A DNA stretch of 64,000 bases from Terriglobia bacterium (GCA_020073445.1 JAIQFE010000006.1:1-64000), one strand, 5' to 3'; shown: positions 34,071 through 43,838, counted from the stretch's first letter. Notes: a model not told the origin generated them from the letters alone. Translations and numbers: made by a program.

Positions 34071-35186
34071 ATGCGCGTCAGCTTGGCCCTGATAGGCGCA
34101 CTGCCCCTGTACGTTTGTGCATCGGCGGTGGTAGTGGAAAACGTTACGGTTGTCGATGTGGGCGCCGGTATAGTCCGGCCGCACCTGACGGCGGTAATTG
34201 AAGGGGAACGGATCGTTGCGGTTGGCCCGCAAGGCTCTCTCAAGGTTCCCTTGAATGCGCGCGTGGTGGATGGAACCGGGCGCTTTCTTTCGCCAGGCCT
34301 CTGGGACATGCAGGTTCAACTGCGCAATCCCGACCGGCAACTTCCTGCGTTCCTGGCGTTCGGCGTGACCGGCATCCGCGATCCTGGCGGCAACTACGAC
34401 CAGGCTGCGGAAACCCGCCTCGAAATCCAGAAGGGCAAGGCGATCGGGCCCCGCATCGTGGCGAGTGGTCCTGCTGTGGGTGGAAACCAGACGGCCCAAA
34501 CCGCGCGCCTCGCGTTCGACCGCCTATTTCAGGATTCTGTCGACTTCATCCAGGTTCTGCCGGACCTTTCCCGCGAAGCGTACCTCGCGGTGGCCGAGCA
34601 AGCGCGGCACTGGCGGCTGCGGCTCGATGGTGCGGTTCCCGCGGATGTTTCGCCGCTTGAAGCGGTGAACGCGCGGCAGGGAATCATCGAAGGCCTGTCT
34701 AACCTGGGCCCGCTCACCGATGACAGCGTGATCCGGTTTTTTGAGAAGTGCGCCATGTTCGGGACGCGAATCTCCCCGCTCCTGAGCCAAAACGCGGTTT
34801 CCACAAAGCTATACCAGCTCACTGCCCTTGCCAAGCAGTACAAGGTCGAGTTGCTGGCAGGGACCGGCAGCGCCGATCCGTACACGGCTTCTCGCGGGAA
34901 TCTTCAGAACGAATTGACGCAGCTGGTTGCGGCGGGCTTGTCGCCGAGGGAAGCCCTGGAGTCGGCCACCATCGCTCCCGCGCGCCTGCTTGGCTGGGAC
35001 CACGAGATGGGGTCGGTCGAAACCGGAAAGATCGCCGATTTGGTCCTGCTCGACGGAAATCCGCTGCAGGATATCGGCAATACGCGCCGCGTAGCCGGGG
35101 TGTTCGCGCAGGGCCGCTACTACTCGCGCCAGGATCTCGACGGGCTGCTGGCCGCGGGCCGCCAGATCGCGCAAGTCGTTCGCTAG
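34071..35186 (+). CDS. Secreted amidohydrolase-family protein, metal site degenerate
   Basis: 371 residues from ATG 34071, with a signal peptide ([17 protein letters not shown]). The frame follows the imidazolonepropionase/amidohydrolase fold: [24 protein letters not shown], and the C-terminal [36 protein letters not shown]. The metal-binding HxH after PGLWDM is replaced by Gln81 and Gln83 (DMQVQL). The mid-chain His-bearing segment is also altered ([10 protein letters not shown]). It is short for the family (about 430). It is therefore probably catalytically dead or works by another chemistry. GTG 34056 is a less likely start. Confidence 0.75.
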   Translation: MRVSLALIGALPLYVCASAVVVENVTVVDVGAGIVRPHLTAVIEGERIVAVGPQGSLKVPLNARVVDGTGRFLSPGLWDMQVQLRNPDRQLPAFLAFGVTGIRDPGGNYDQAAETRLEIQKGKAIGPRIVASGPAVGGNQTAQTARLAFDRLFQDSVDFIQVLPDLSREAYLAVAEQARHWRLRLDGAVPADVSPLEAVNARQGIIEGLSNLGPLTDDSVIRFFEKCAMFGTRISPLLSQNAVSTKLYQLTALAKQYKVELLAGTGSADPYTASRGNLQNELTQLVAAGLSPREALESATIAPARLLGWDHEMGSVETGKIADLVLLDGNPLQDIGNTRRVAGVFAQGRYYSRQDLDGLLAAGRQIAQVVR

Positions 35187-35195
35187 AAATTCTCA

Positions 35196-35267
35196 CAACA
35201 CCGCTCCATGACTGTCGCGGCTCGGAATCCAGCGTGTCCGAGCCGCGACAGTCATGGAGCGGTGTTG
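35196..35267. repeat. Perfect 31-bp palindrome, REP-like, doubling as terminator
   Basis: The left arm 35196-35226 (CAACACCGCTCCATGACTGT and so on) and right arm 35237-35267 pair perfectly with a 10-base loop. TTTTTCT follows on the plus strand. It sits between the convergent amidohydrolase and TonB receptor genes and could end transcription from both sides. The inner arm matches the palindrome at 31961-32003. Confidence 0.9.
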
Positions 35268-35275
35268 TTTTTCTC

Positions 35276-37348
35276 TTAGAACCGCGCCGTCAGTCCCACA
35301 CGAAGCGCGCGTGGCGATCCCGGGGAAATGTTCGTATTGCTGTCCGCGTTCAGATAATACTTCTTGTCGAGCAGATTCTCGAGATTCGCCTGCAGCCGCC
35401 ACTTCTCAGTTAGCGAGTAGAACACCGCGGCGTCCGCTCGCGTGTAACCCGGCAGCGTGACCGTGTTATCCACCGCGGCGAACATGTCCGACCGGTGCAG
35501 GATCCCCAAGCCAGCGCCCAGCCGGCGCGCGATCTGATAGTTGTTCCACAGCGAGAAAGTGTGGTGCGGGACCTGGCCGACCTGCTGCCCGGCTAGCGCG
35601 GCCGTGGTCGCATGGCTGATGAACGCATCTTGATATGCGTAGCCTCCGGCGATACTCCACGCATGGGTCAGGCTGCCGTTGATCCCGATCTCGAAGCCGT
35701 TGGTGCGCGTGCTCCCGGTCTGGATGATCCGGGTCGGATCGTTGGGATCGGTGGATCTGGTATTTTCACGGTTCAAACGAAACGCGGCGGTGGTCAGCGA
35801 GAGTCGCGGGCGAACGTCCCACTTCACGCCGCCTTCGTAGTTGTTGAACTTCTCCGGCTTCACCTGTTGCGTAATCGTGGTCAGCGACGAGAACTGATCG
35901 CCCGAGCTTGGCAGATACGAGATGCTATAGCTCCCGTAAAAGGAAACATTGCCGACCGGCTTCACTACAATGCCGGCGCGCGGGGATACCAGCTTGTCGA
36001 TGCGCTCCAGGTTCGTTCCCGAGCGATTATCGTGATACGCCAGGTCGAACCGATCGAAGCGCACTCCGCCGATCAGCTGCACGTACCGGGACAGCTCGAC
36101 CTGATCCTGTACGTAGCCGGCGGCGACAGTGGTGTTCAGATGATTGTTAGCGTCGGTCGCGCTCTGGCGAAATGTGGTGGGCGTGGTGATGGTCGGCGAC
36201 GACAGAGGAATCAGGATCGACGTCGATGTGTTGTTGAAGTATCCAGTGTTGCGGAAGTTGTCGGTCAACTGGCTGCCCACCTCGGCGCCGGCGAGCAGGG
36301 TGTGCTTGATCCTGCCGGTATGCGCTGTATAGATCACATCGGTCTGGTTGAAGAAGTTGAACCGCTGGGTGGCGTTGTTATAGGCGGTCAGCGTGTCCTG
36401 CGTTTTGTCGGCGCTCACCGTGCCCGGCACGAAGTTCTGATACCCGCGATCATAGCCGCCGAATGTCGTGCGGTTATGGATAGTCACGCGGCCCACCTGC
36501 TGCTGGACGTTGATCGAACCTAGATGGACGCTGGCGCGCACGTGGCTGACGTTGGGATTCCCGAAATACGTCGCGATCGGCACGTCCAAGGGCCTGCCTT
36601 GGAAGGACGGCACGCCACGATCGGCGGTCCGATCGTCACGGAAACGCTCGTAGCCGAACGTGATTCGCGTGTTCTTGGCGGGCTTTAGCGTGAGCGTCGG
36701 ATTGATTCCGTAACGCGTCAGGCCGACGTAGTTCCGGAAGCTCCCCGAATTATCGTACATGCCATTCAACCGGACCGCGACCTTGTCATTCAGCGGCTGG
36801 TTGAGATCGATGGCGAAACGCTTGTCGTCGTACATGCCGCCGGTCAGCGTAATTTCGCGCAACGGCATGAATTCCGCTTCTTTGGTGACCCGGTTGATCA
36901 CGCCGCCCCCGCCGCCACGCCCGAAGATCATGGCGTTGGGCCCTTTGAGAACCTCCACCCGGTCCAGGTTGTAGAGATCGCGGTAATACTGCACGTCGTC
37001 GCGAACGCCGTCCAGGAAGAAGTCCGCGGAAGTGCTTTGGCCGCGGATCACCACCTGGTCGCGATTGTTTTCGCCTTGAATCGCGGTGACGCCGGGCACG
37101 TAGCGCACCACGTCACCGACGCTCAACATCATCTGATCGCGAATCAGCTCCTGCGTCACCACGGTGACCGATTGCGGCACGTCGAGCAGGGGCGTCGGCG
37201 TCTTGGTTGCCGTAGCCGTGGAAGGCTCCGTATATCGAGGTCCCGCTGTCACGGTCACGGAGTAGCTCGGCGCGGTGGTCTGGGCCCCGGCGGGCAAAAT
37301 GAAGCAGATTAAGAGGATCCATCTCAGTTGCAAACCATTTGCATTCAT
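35276..37348 (-). CDS. TonB-dependent siderophore receptor
   Basis: 690 residues with a signal peptide (ILLICFILPAGAQT). The plug domain is typical: LLDVPQSVTVVTQELIRDQ, VVRYVPGVTAIQGENNRDQ, IRGQSTSADFFLDGVRDD, VEVLKGPNAMIFGRGGGGG. The beta barrel fills residues about 180-690 and ends with an aromatic residue (LRVGLTARF). It imports an iron-siderophore complex across the outer membrane using TonB energy, most like catecholate receptors of the FhuE/Fiu group. A 10-bp palindrome, AGTTGCAACT, at 37402-37411 lies upstream and could bind an iron regulator. Confidence 0.92.
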   Translation of the reverse strand: MNANGLQLRWILLICFILPAGAQTTAPSYSVTVTAGPRYTEPSTATATKTPTPLLDVPQSVTVVTQELIRDQMMLSVGDVVRYVPGVTAIQGENNRDQVVIRGQSTSADFFLDGVRDDVQYYRDLYNLDRVEVLKGPNAMIFGRGGGGGVINRVTKEAEFMPLREITLTGGMYDDKRFAIDLNQPLNDKVAVRLNGMYDNSGSFRNYVGLTRYGINPTLTLKPAKNTRITFGYERFRDDRTADRGVPSFQGRPLDVPIATYFGNPNVSHVRASVHLGSINVQQQVGRVTIHNRTTFGGYDRGYQNFVPGTVSADKTQDTLTAYNNATQRFNFFNQTDVIYTAHTGRIKHTLLAGAEVGSQLTDNFRNTGYFNNTSTSILIPLSSPTITTPTTFRQSATDANNHLNTTVAAGYVQDQVELSRYVQLIGGVRFDRFDLAYHDNRSGTNLERIDKLVSPRAGIVVKPVGNVSFYGSYSISYLPSSGDQFSSLTTITQQVKPEKFNNYEGGVKWDVRPRLSLTTAAFRLNRENTRSTDPNDPTRIIQTGSTRTNGFEIGINGSLTHAWSIAGGYAYQDAFISHATTAALAGQQVGQVPHHTFSLWNNYQIARRLGAGLGILHRSDMFAAVDNTVTLPGYTRADAAVFYSLTEKWRLQANLENLLDKKYYLNADSNTNISPGSPRALRVGLTARF

Positions 37349-37401
37349 GAATCGAAACTAACCTAGGAATGGCTTATTCTGCCAAGACTATTCAGCAAAT
37401 G

Positions 37402-37411
37402 AGTTGCAACT
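37402..37411. promoter_or_regulatory. Short palindrome upstream of the TonB receptor
   Basis: AGTTGCAACT is a perfect 10-bp palindrome about 55 bases before the receptor start, within an AT-richer patch. It does not match the Fur consensus well. A regulatory role is a guess. Confidence 0.25.
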
Positions 37412-37462
37412 GGAGTTGAACGGTGGATATAGGATCTGAACGGTCCTGATTGAAAAGTGGAC

Positions 37463-38209
37463 CTACAGCCGGTTCATGAGGCTGGCGGCGTAGCCGGCCC
37501 CGAAACCGTTATCGATATTGACCACGGTGACGTTGCTGGCGCAGCTGTTTAGCATCCCCAGAAGCGCGGCCAGGCCCTGGAAGCTTGCACCATAGCCGAC
37601 GCTGGTCGGCACGGCGATCACCGGCGCTGTTACCAGACCTCCGACCACGCTCGGCAGCGCGCCTTCCATTCCCGCGCACACGATCACCACGCGGGCTTCC
37701 GAGAGCCGCTCGCGATTCTGCATCACGCGATGGATTCCAGCGACGCCGATATCGTGGATGGCGATCACCTCGTTGCCCATCACTTCCGCGGTGACCTGGG
37801 CTTCCTCGGCAACAGGCAGGTCGCTGGTGCCGGCGCAGACCACGGCTATCTTTCCCTTGCCGCGCAGAGTCCGGTCGCGCCAGACGCGCACGGCGCCCGA
37901 GGCGGGGAAGTACTCGGCTTGGGGATGCTCGCTCTTCAGACGCTCGGCCGTGGACGCGTCGGTGCGCGTGACCAGAACGTTCTGGGCCTTGTCGAGCAGG
38001 CTGGCGACGATGGCGCTGATCTGGTCGGGAGTCTTGCCCTTACCGAAGACGACCTCCGGGATCCCGTGCCGCAGCGCGCGATGATGATCGACCTTGGCGA
38101 AGCCCAGGTCCTCGAAAGGCAGGTGGCGCATGCGTTCGATGGCCGCGTCCACGTCCACGGCTCCGGCGCGGACCTGTTCGAGCAAGCCGCGCAAATGATC
38201 CTGATCCAT
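37463..38209 (-). CDS. larB: LarB, nickel-pincer cofactor biosynthesis carboxylase
   Basis: 248 residues. The C-terminal part is the PurE-like domain: [53 protein letters not shown] and [17 protein letters not shown]. The N-terminal part is the LarB-specific helical region. LarB carboxylates and hydrolyses nicotinic acid adenine dinucleotide in the first step of nickel-pincer cofactor synthesis for lactate racemase-like enzymes. larC and larE are not nearby, so the pathway is scattered. Confidence 0.93.
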   Translation of the reverse strand: MDQDHLRGLLEQVRAGAVDVDAAIERMRHLPFEDLGFAKVDHHRALRHGIPEVVFGKGKTPDQISAIVASLLDKAQNVLVTRTDASTAERLKSEHPQAEYFPASGAVRVWRDRTLRGKGKIAVVCAGTSDLPVAEEAQVTAEVMGNEVIAIHDIGVAGIHRVMQNRERLSEARVVIVCAGMEGALPSVVGGLVTAPVIAVPTSVGYGASFQGLAALLGMLNSCASNVTVVNIDNGFGAGYAASLMNRL

Positions 38210-38257
38210 ACGAGTTCGAGTGTAGCGCGAGTTTGTAATATGATGACTCGGAGCTCA

Positions 38258-38632
38258 ATGCCGAGGAAGAAGATCGATTTCGACACCGTACGCAAAATTG
38301 CACTCGAGCTGCCGGAGGTAGAGGAGTCCACGGCACACGGCTCGCCGGCTATCAAAGTCCGCGGCAAACTGTTGACGTGTATGGCCGTCAACAAGTCCGC
38401 GGAGCCCGGCTCGCTGGGCATTCGCATCGATTTCGATCAGCGTGCGGAGCTGGTCGCAACTGCTCCGGATGTGTACTACTTCACCGATCATTATGCCGAT
38501 TATCCGATGGTGCTGGTGCGGCTGTCGAGAATCGACCCGGATGCTCTGCGGGACCTGCTACGGGCATCGTGGCGCTTCGTAACTGCGACAACGCCCGCGC
38601 GCAACCGCACCCTTCGAAAACCGAAGCGCTAG
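38258..38632 (+). CDS. MmcQ/YjbR-like DNA-binding-fold protein
   Basis: 124 residues from ATG 38258 after CGGAG. IDFDTVRKIALELPEVEEST starts the YjbR/CyaY-like fold, and GSPAIKVRGKLLTCMA and LVRLSRIDPDALRDLLRASW complete it. Its function is unknown, although related domains occur in DNA-binding or stress proteins. The last 4 bases overlap the convergent phosphodiesterase gene. Confidence 0.75.
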   Translation: MPRKKIDFDTVRKIALELPEVEESTAHGSPAIKVRGKLLTCMAVNKSAEPGSLGIRIDFDQRAELVATAPDVYYFTDHYADYPMVLVRLSRIDPDALRDLLRASWRFVTATTPARNRTLRKPKR

Positions 38633-40983
38633 CGCGGTTCCACGAGTTCTTTTATCACTGGGCCCGGCAGATCCGCCTCCGGCCGGCCCATCAAATTCAG
38701 GATGGTCGGGACGAAGCTCAGGCTGTCGTAAGGAGTCTCGACGCGCAGGCCTGCGGGAATGCCGGTATCTTTGCCGCCGGCGAACAGCAGCACCGAATGG
38801 GTCGATTGGCGCAAGAACGATCCGTGGTTGCCGCCGGGATTGAAGCCGCGCACGTTGAAATTCCAGTGGTCGTTGGCGAGCAAGAGCAGATCAGCGCGCC
38901 GCAGATTGCGCTTGCGCTCGCGGTAACGATCCCCCAAGTTGCGATCGTCGTCGCTGGTCGAAGGCGGGTCCAACAATTCCTCCGTCAGGCCGATGATGCC
39001 GTTCGAATAGCGCGTCTGGTGCACGGCTTCGAGCCACTCGCGCTCGTCATGCCATTGGCTGAGCCATTCTTCACGATGGGTTTCACGATCACCCGATGGA
39101 ATCTTGAGCTGCGGATCTTCGAGTAACTCCAGCGGCAATCCCGGCGTCCACGGAGCAGGCTCGAGATTCGAGTTCACCGGCTGGTAGCGGATTTCGCTAC
39201 CGCGGGTGAGAATCAGCGCCTGGTGCGCGTCGTCGCGCCAAACCAGAACCGCATTTCGATCGGGGATTCGTATCGCGATGAAGTCCACGGGCTTGGGCGC
39301 CAGCCCCGGCTGGACGTTATTGCGCGCCGAAATCGAGCGCAGCGCGGAGAAATAATCCAAGGTGTGGAAGCTGCGGTCCCAATCGAGCGAGCCATCCTCG
39401 GCGACGACGAGCCCGCCGGGTGCGCGCCCGGTGACGTAATGCCGCAGATCCCACATGGAATTTGCCGGTCCCAGCGACTTGGGCGGAATCAGTTCCGTCA
39501 TCTTGAACTTGCCGGGATCGAAGTCGGCCGGCTTGAGATCCAGCAGGCGCCAGAGAACCGCGACGTATTCCGAGTAAGCTTTGCGCTCGGCGCGCCATGC
39601 ATTCAAACGGACGATCTCGCGGCGGGCATCTTTGTCCAGGCCGCGGCTGAGCTGTTCCGGGGTCCATTTCTTCTTCTTGGGCTGCGCGTCCACCAGCTTT
39701 TGTTGGGCTTCGATGCGGGCGTCCAGTGCAGTGAGTTCCTCGGACAGATCGTCCACGTCGCGCCGCCACTCGGCGCGGACTTTGTCCAGTGTCGAAAACA
39801 GGGCGGATAGCGCGGCATTCCGCACGGGGCCCGGCAGGCGCTTCTGGATCAACTGGTCGAGAAGAATCTGGAGGACGTTGAAGGTGTTGTTCCGTAGGCC
39901 GATGCCGGCGCGCTCGTTGCCGTCCAAGTCCAGCATCACAGTGGGGTATTGGTCGGCCTGGCCTGCCAGATACTCCGAATCGGGGCTCGGCGTGATGACT
40001 TCAGAGACGAACGGATCCAGTCCCTTCAGCTTGAATTCGGTGAGCGGATGGCGGTTGGTGAGCACGTGATGGGCGCCGCCGGCGGGACTGTTGAACCAGT
40101 CCACCAGGCTGAATCCCTGGCTGAATATAGTCTCCGAGGTGTTCATGCCGTGATCGGAAACCAGCACCAGCGCCGTGTTCGCGGCCTGCGGGCTGGCGAC
40201 GATGGCGTTCCAGATCCGTCCCACCAGCGCATCTAAGTCTTCCAGGGCGTGCAGCTGGGAAACGCGATCGCCCGTGAGGTGCCCGAGATGATCGTATTCG
40301 CCGGTGAAGTAATCCAGATAGTGGACTTGCGGATCGTTGAGGCTGCTGATCAGATCGGCTTCGTTCTGGCGATACCAGGATCCCGCCCACGGGAGGCCGA
40401 TGTTCCACTCGTCCAGGAAATCCTTGGGAGAGCTCGCGCCGACGGCGCGTTTCAAGGCGGCCGGAAGCGAGCTCAGCCGCAGCCCTCGTTGCAGGAGCTG
40501 CGGGGATTGGAAGCGCTGCTGGTACGGAAAACGGTCGACCAGCAACGGCACGCCGGCTTCATCCATCAGCTCGGCGGCGGGCATGTCGACTTGCTTCGAA
40601 GCCGCATAGCTGAAATAGAACGGGAAGAAGTTCAGGTAGTCGTACGCCCGCAGCGTGTAACGGTCGTATTCGACGTTACCGCGGATCTGCAGATGGCGGC
40701 CGCTATCGAGCAGCGACCAGGAGGGCGCGGACAGGCTCAATCCGCGGACGTAGAAATTCTCCATCCAGACACCGTTCTGCGCGAACACGTGCTGGATCCA
40801 CGGCAGGCGGCTATGGCTGTCGCGGCCCGAGCCACTGGTCTCTTTTACGGACCTCTCCAGCAGATTCTCGGGCAGGCCATCGACTTTGAGGATGACGACG
40901 CGCTGGACTTTTGCTCTTGCGGTGGATAAATCCGCGGCGGAGACGAGCGCCGTCGACAGACACAGGAGCGCGATGGTCCGCAC
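38629..40983 (-). CDS. Secreted type I phosphodiesterase / alkaline-phosphatase-fold protein
   Basis: 784 residues with a signal peptide (TIALLCLSTALVSA). The alkaline phosphatase superfamily core is visible: VVILKVDGLPENLL (first metal Asp), a Ser/Thr nucleophile region in LSLSAPSWSLLDSGR, DYFTGEYDHLGH (metal Asp and His), and VLVSDHGMN (Asp, His). An inserted coiled-coil stretch (about 390-440) and a C-terminal domain (LFAGGKDTGIPAGLRVETPYDSLSFVPTILNLMGRPEADLPG) resemble nucleotide pyrophosphatase/phosphodiesterase proteins. Substrate unknown. The next gene upstream ends 3 bases before its start, so they are co-transcribed. Confidence 0.82.
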   Translation of the reverse strand: MRTIALLCLSTALVSAADLSTARAKVQRVVILKVDGLPENLLERSVKETSGSGRDSHSRLPWIQHVFAQNGVWMENFYVRGLSLSAPSWSLLDSGRHLQIRGNVEYDRYTLRAYDYLNFFPFYFSYAASKQVDMPAAELMDEAGVPLLVDRFPYQQRFQSPQLLQRGLRLSSLPAALKRAVGASSPKDFLDEWNIGLPWAGSWYRQNEADLISSLNDPQVHYLDYFTGEYDHLGHLTGDRVSQLHALEDLDALVGRIWNAIVASPQAANTALVLVSDHGMNTSETIFSQGFSLVDWFNSPAGGAHHVLTNRHPLTEFKLKGLDPFVSEVITPSPDSEYLAGQADQYPTVMLDLDGNERAGIGLRNNTFNVLQILLDQLIQKRLPGPVRNAALSALFSTLDKVRAEWRRDVDDLSEELTALDARIEAQQKLVDAQPKKKKWTPEQLSRGLDKDARREIVRLNAWRAERKAYSEYVAVLWRLLDLKPADFDPGKFKMTELIPPKSLGPANSMWDLRHYVTGRAPGGLVVAEDGSLDWDRSFHTLDYFSALRSISARNNVQPGLAPKPVDFIAIRIPDRNAVLVWRDDAHQALILTRGSEIRYQPVNSNLEPAPWTPGLPLELLEDPQLKIPSGDRETHREEWLSQWHDEREWLEAVHQTRYSNGIIGLTEELLDPPSTSDDDRNLGDRYRERKRNLRRADLLLLANDHWNFNVRGFNPGGNHGSFLRQSTHSVLLFAGGKDTGIPAGLRVETPYDSLSFVPTILNLMGRPEADLPGPVIKELVEPR

Positions 40984-40986
40984 CTG

Positions 40987-42786
40987 TTATTGTCCCGCCG
41001 CGACGCCGATGCTGGCGAGGGCACGCGCACACAGTTCCCGCGTTTCCGCGTCGCTGGTCTGCAGCATGAGCCGCGAAACCACTTCGACCGAGCGCGGGGG
41101 TATGCCGGTAACGATCAACTCATTCACAGCGCGGCGCACCTCGGCGATATTCCAGACCACGTCGGGCTGCGGGCTGGATTTAGCCACGGTCTCCAGGAAC
41201 CGGATCTGGCGTTCCGCGCGCCGCTCGCGGCCGACAGCCGCTGCCAGGCTGGTACTGTCCTGCAATTCGTGATGCGAATAGATGCCCAGGCTGAACCAGT
41301 TCGCTAGGTGCAAGCCCGTGCGCGCGGGCACGCCGTGACGTCGTGCGGCGATCTCCGCGTTGCGATCGTGGTCCAGGCGCGCAGGCAATCCATTGGGATC
41401 GGCGGCGTAACGCAACAAGGCCTCGTATTGACGTTCGGCGATCTGGGTCTCCTCGAACACGCTCTCATCCAGCGGATTCACACCCAGGATTTCCAGACGC
41501 CGTTGCAGCTCGGCCCGCAGCGCGGGGTCCATGGAGCCGTCGAGCGTCAGCCAGCGCCGCACCTGCGAGAAAGCTTTCAGGCGCGCCGAGCGATTGTTGG
41601 GATCGCCATGGCGCGAGCGCACGAAGTTCCAGGTCATGGACCCGGCGAGGTACGGCCAGTTTCCGAACTTGGAGACCCCCAGCACGCCGCTGACGGCGTC
41701 CCCAGTCGCCAGGCGCAGCATCTCGCGATTCTTGGGTTTGTGGGTGTCGCGAAAATCCACCAGCACCAGCGGGACTTTCGGATACTCCAGGGCGTAAAGC
41801 GCCAGAGGGATCAGTTCGCGTGAGGTCGCGCCGGGGGTGTCCGCGTCGACCGGCAGTCCCGACTCGTCGAAATACCGCTTTTCCGTGTACCCGGTCCAGT
41901 TCTTCAGGCGCGAATCGTCGAAAGGGTCGGCGATACCGAGAAAGCGGCCGTCCCACTTGCGTGGCTGGCCCTCGCTGGTGGTAACGTCTTCGCGCGCAAT
42001 CCACAGTAAAGCGTGCGTTCGGGAGCGGGCGAAGCCCAGCGGATCGAAATACAATCCGTTGGCTTCCGCGCGCTGGCGCAGCAGCTCCCAGTTGTGGCCG
42101 CGCGTCTCTTCGGTTTGGATCCGGTTCTTCAAATATGCTTCCGGGAGGCGCTCGGTTGTGACCAGCCCGCCCAGGGTCTTTCCCGCCAGCGACAGGCGAG
42201 CCTGCGTTTCGAGCAATTCCGGCTCGCTGAGCAGAGCCTCGCCGTCAGGGATCTCCTCCAGCTGCGAGATGGCGGTCAAACCCTCCATCAGGTTGACCTG
42301 CCGCTGATCGGCAAGATTTGCGCGATAGCGGCGCGTGGATGCGCGAATGAGCGCTCCGTTCGAGTCAATGGCCGCAGCCTGCACGATGGATTGCGTCAGC
42401 GCGTTCCACACCACCTTGCTGGTATTTCCCAGGTCGAGAATGGCGGCGGGCTTCCGGTCCGGGTTCTTTCCCAGGTCTGGCCGCCAGTAGAAGAAGGGAA
42501 CAAACGCCGCGGCATGTTGCAGCACGGTCGGCCGCGCGGAGGTGAGCACCCAGATGTACCGCAAACGGTCGTTATCCGGGTCGTTATCGCCCAAAGTGTC
42601 GCGCAGGACGCTGACCAAAGGGATATCGCCGGCGTGGTCGGGAAGGGAGCTGAAGATCGTCAGCAGTTCGGCGCCATTGGCCACCGCGTGGCGCTCCACA
42701 CGGAAATCGGGCGCACGAAAATCGGGGTTCGCGGCCCATGCGGCTACGGGTAAAATGACGGGGAAAATGAGCGCCGCCCAATGCAT
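40987..42786 (-). CDS. Secreted protein of unknown function
   Basis: 599 residues with a signal peptide (WAALIFPVILPVAAWA). It lacks membrane helices after that. The sequence alternates charged helices with aromatic-rich loops (AFVPFFYWRPDLGKN, LLWIAREDVTTSEGQPRKWD) and has a Ser/Leu-rich helical core. Nothing matches a family I know; similar large secreted proteins accompany phosphodiesterase-like genes in acidobacteria. It is first in a two-gene operon with the phosphodiesterase. Confidence 0.65.
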   Translation of the reverse strand: MHWAALIFPVILPVAAWAANPDFRAPDFRVERHAVANGAELLTIFSSLPDHAGDIPLVSVLRDTLGDNDPDNDRLRYIWVLTSARPTVLQHAAAFVPFFYWRPDLGKNPDRKPAAILDLGNTSKVVWNALTQSIVQAAAIDSNGALIRASTRRYRANLADQRQVNLMEGLTAISQLEEIPDGEALLSEPELLETQARLSLAGKTLGGLVTTERLPEAYLKNRIQTEETRGHNWELLRQRAEANGLYFDPLGFARSRTHALLWIAREDVTTSEGQPRKWDGRFLGIADPFDDSRLKNWTGYTEKRYFDESGLPVDADTPGATSRELIPLALYALEYPKVPLVLVDFRDTHKPKNREMLRLATGDAVSGVLGVSKFGNWPYLAGSMTWNFVRSRHGDPNNRSARLKAFSQVRRWLTLDGSMDPALRAELQRRLEILGVNPLDESVFEETQIAERQYEALLRYAADPNGLPARLDHDRNAEIAARRHGVPARTGLHLANWFSLGIYSHHELQDSTSLAAAVGRERRAERQIRFLETVAKSSPQPDVVWNIAEVRRAVNELIVTGIPPRSVEVVSRLMLQTSDAETRELCARALASIGVAAGQ

Positions 42787-42915
42787 GCCGACTCCTCTTC
42801 AGCACCCATGATACCAACGGGGGGTACCGGGCACGATACCCCCAAAAGCGTCATAGCAAACCCACCTCAGGGTTCTTGGACTAATGGTGGTACTACGGCA
42901 TACTAGGACCTCACT
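42787..42915. other. Divergent intergenic region with hairpin
   Basis: Contains the imperfect hairpin GGGGGTACC...GATACCCCC (about 42819-42843). It lies just upstream of the secreted protein gene on the minus strand and about 75 bases before the small plus-strand gene. Role unknown. Confidence 0.35.
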
Positions 42916-43179
42916 ATGACGGCATACGACGAATCCTACCCAAGCATTTGCGTAGAAGTTGGATTGACCTGTGAAGCATGCACGTCCAACACGGCGCGCG
43001 AGGTAGCGCGTGTTTGTAAGGGATTACGGGGAAAAATGGTCGGGCAGATGTTCGTCCAGATCTATCCGCACCCGGCTTGTTCGCCGATGCACGCCAATTT
43101 CGCGCAAGCTTATCGCGATGCCTCGCCTAAGGAAGTGCAGCGGGAGCTGTCGCCCGTCAGGATCGCGGCCGTCGCGTAG
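42916..43179 (+). CDS. Small hypothetical protein with paired cysteines
   Basis: 87 residues. Five Cys are present: one near residue 12, CEAC near 19-22, one near 34 and one near 55. VGLTCEACTSN in particular could bind metal. The rest is an alpha/beta stretch (MVGQMFVQIYPHPAC). No signal peptide. Family not recognised. Between divergent and convergent neighbours with no obvious link. Confidence 0.5.
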   Translation: MTAYDESYPSICVEVGLTCEACTSNTAREVARVCKGLRGKMVGQMFVQIYPHPACSPMHANFAQAYRDASPKEVQRELSPVRIAAVA

Positions 43180-43190
43180 GGATAGTCCGT

Positions 43191-43805
43191 TTACTTCTCA
43201 GCCTGCTCCGCCCAGCCTTTTTCCAGCATCCGCGAGTATTCGCCCGATGCGAAGATCTCGAACTCGAATCCCAGGTGTTCCGGATCTGCGAAGGGAATCT
43301 GGCCCAGGTGGCAGTGGAACATCTGGTCGGCATAGCGGTGGTAGTGGCGCAGAAAATCCGTGGAGAACATTTCCTGCGGAGGCATGTCCGCCAGAATGAC
43401 GTTCAGGCCCAATGCGCGCGAAAAGATCGACTTGTGGTTGGAGACGCCCCACCTCTTCAGCTTCGCGGCGACCTCGGCGGGCGGATTCTGCACCACGTAG
43501 GCGGCGAAACTCTGCGGCTGGAAGGACGATCCCTGCAACTCGGGGTAGCGGCTGACGTGTTCCATACACTGACCGACCCAGCGCAGGATGTCCTTGCCGA
43601 CATAAAACAGCATCCGGATTTCCTGATAGCGGCCTTCGAGCAGCGTTCGTTCCAGATCTTCCGGCGACTGCTGTCCTGAGGGCAGCAAGCCTTGCAGCAT
43701 CAGGCTGGCGCGCGAGCTTTCCACTACCTTGCCGGGTCCGGATTGGTCCGCAAACGGATGAAGAATCAGGGGCGGAAGCTTTTGGGCTGCTAGGGTGTTT
43801 TGCAT
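43191..43805 (-). CDS. Hypothetical cytosolic protein
   Basis: 204 residues from ATG 43805, with GAGG at good distance; ATG 43829 would add 8. It is helical with many aromatic/His pairs (FLRHYHRYADQMFHCHLGQIPF, LRWVGQCMEHVSRYPELQG). No motif or family recognised. It is downstream of the M28 peptidase gene in the same direction. Confidence 0.55.
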   Translation of the reverse strand: MQNTLAAQKLPPLILHPFADQSGPGKVVESSRASLMLQGLLPSGQQSPEDLERTLLEGRYQEIRMLFYVGKDILRWVGQCMEHVSRYPELQGSSFQPQSFAAYVVQNPPAEVAAKLKRWGVSNHKSIFSRALGLNVILADMPPQEMFSTDFLRHYHRYADQMFHCHLGQIPFADPEHLGFEFEIFASGEYSRMLEKGWAEQAEK

Positions 43806-43838
43806 GGCTGCCTCGTCTGGCAGCCCCATTATGTCGAA

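Noticed and set aside
40809-40828. Sequence like the arm of the REP-type palindrome (ATGGCTGTCGCGGCCCGAG)
   Set aside because: It lies inside the phosphodiesterase gene, has no second arm, and its similarity is explained by coding constraint.
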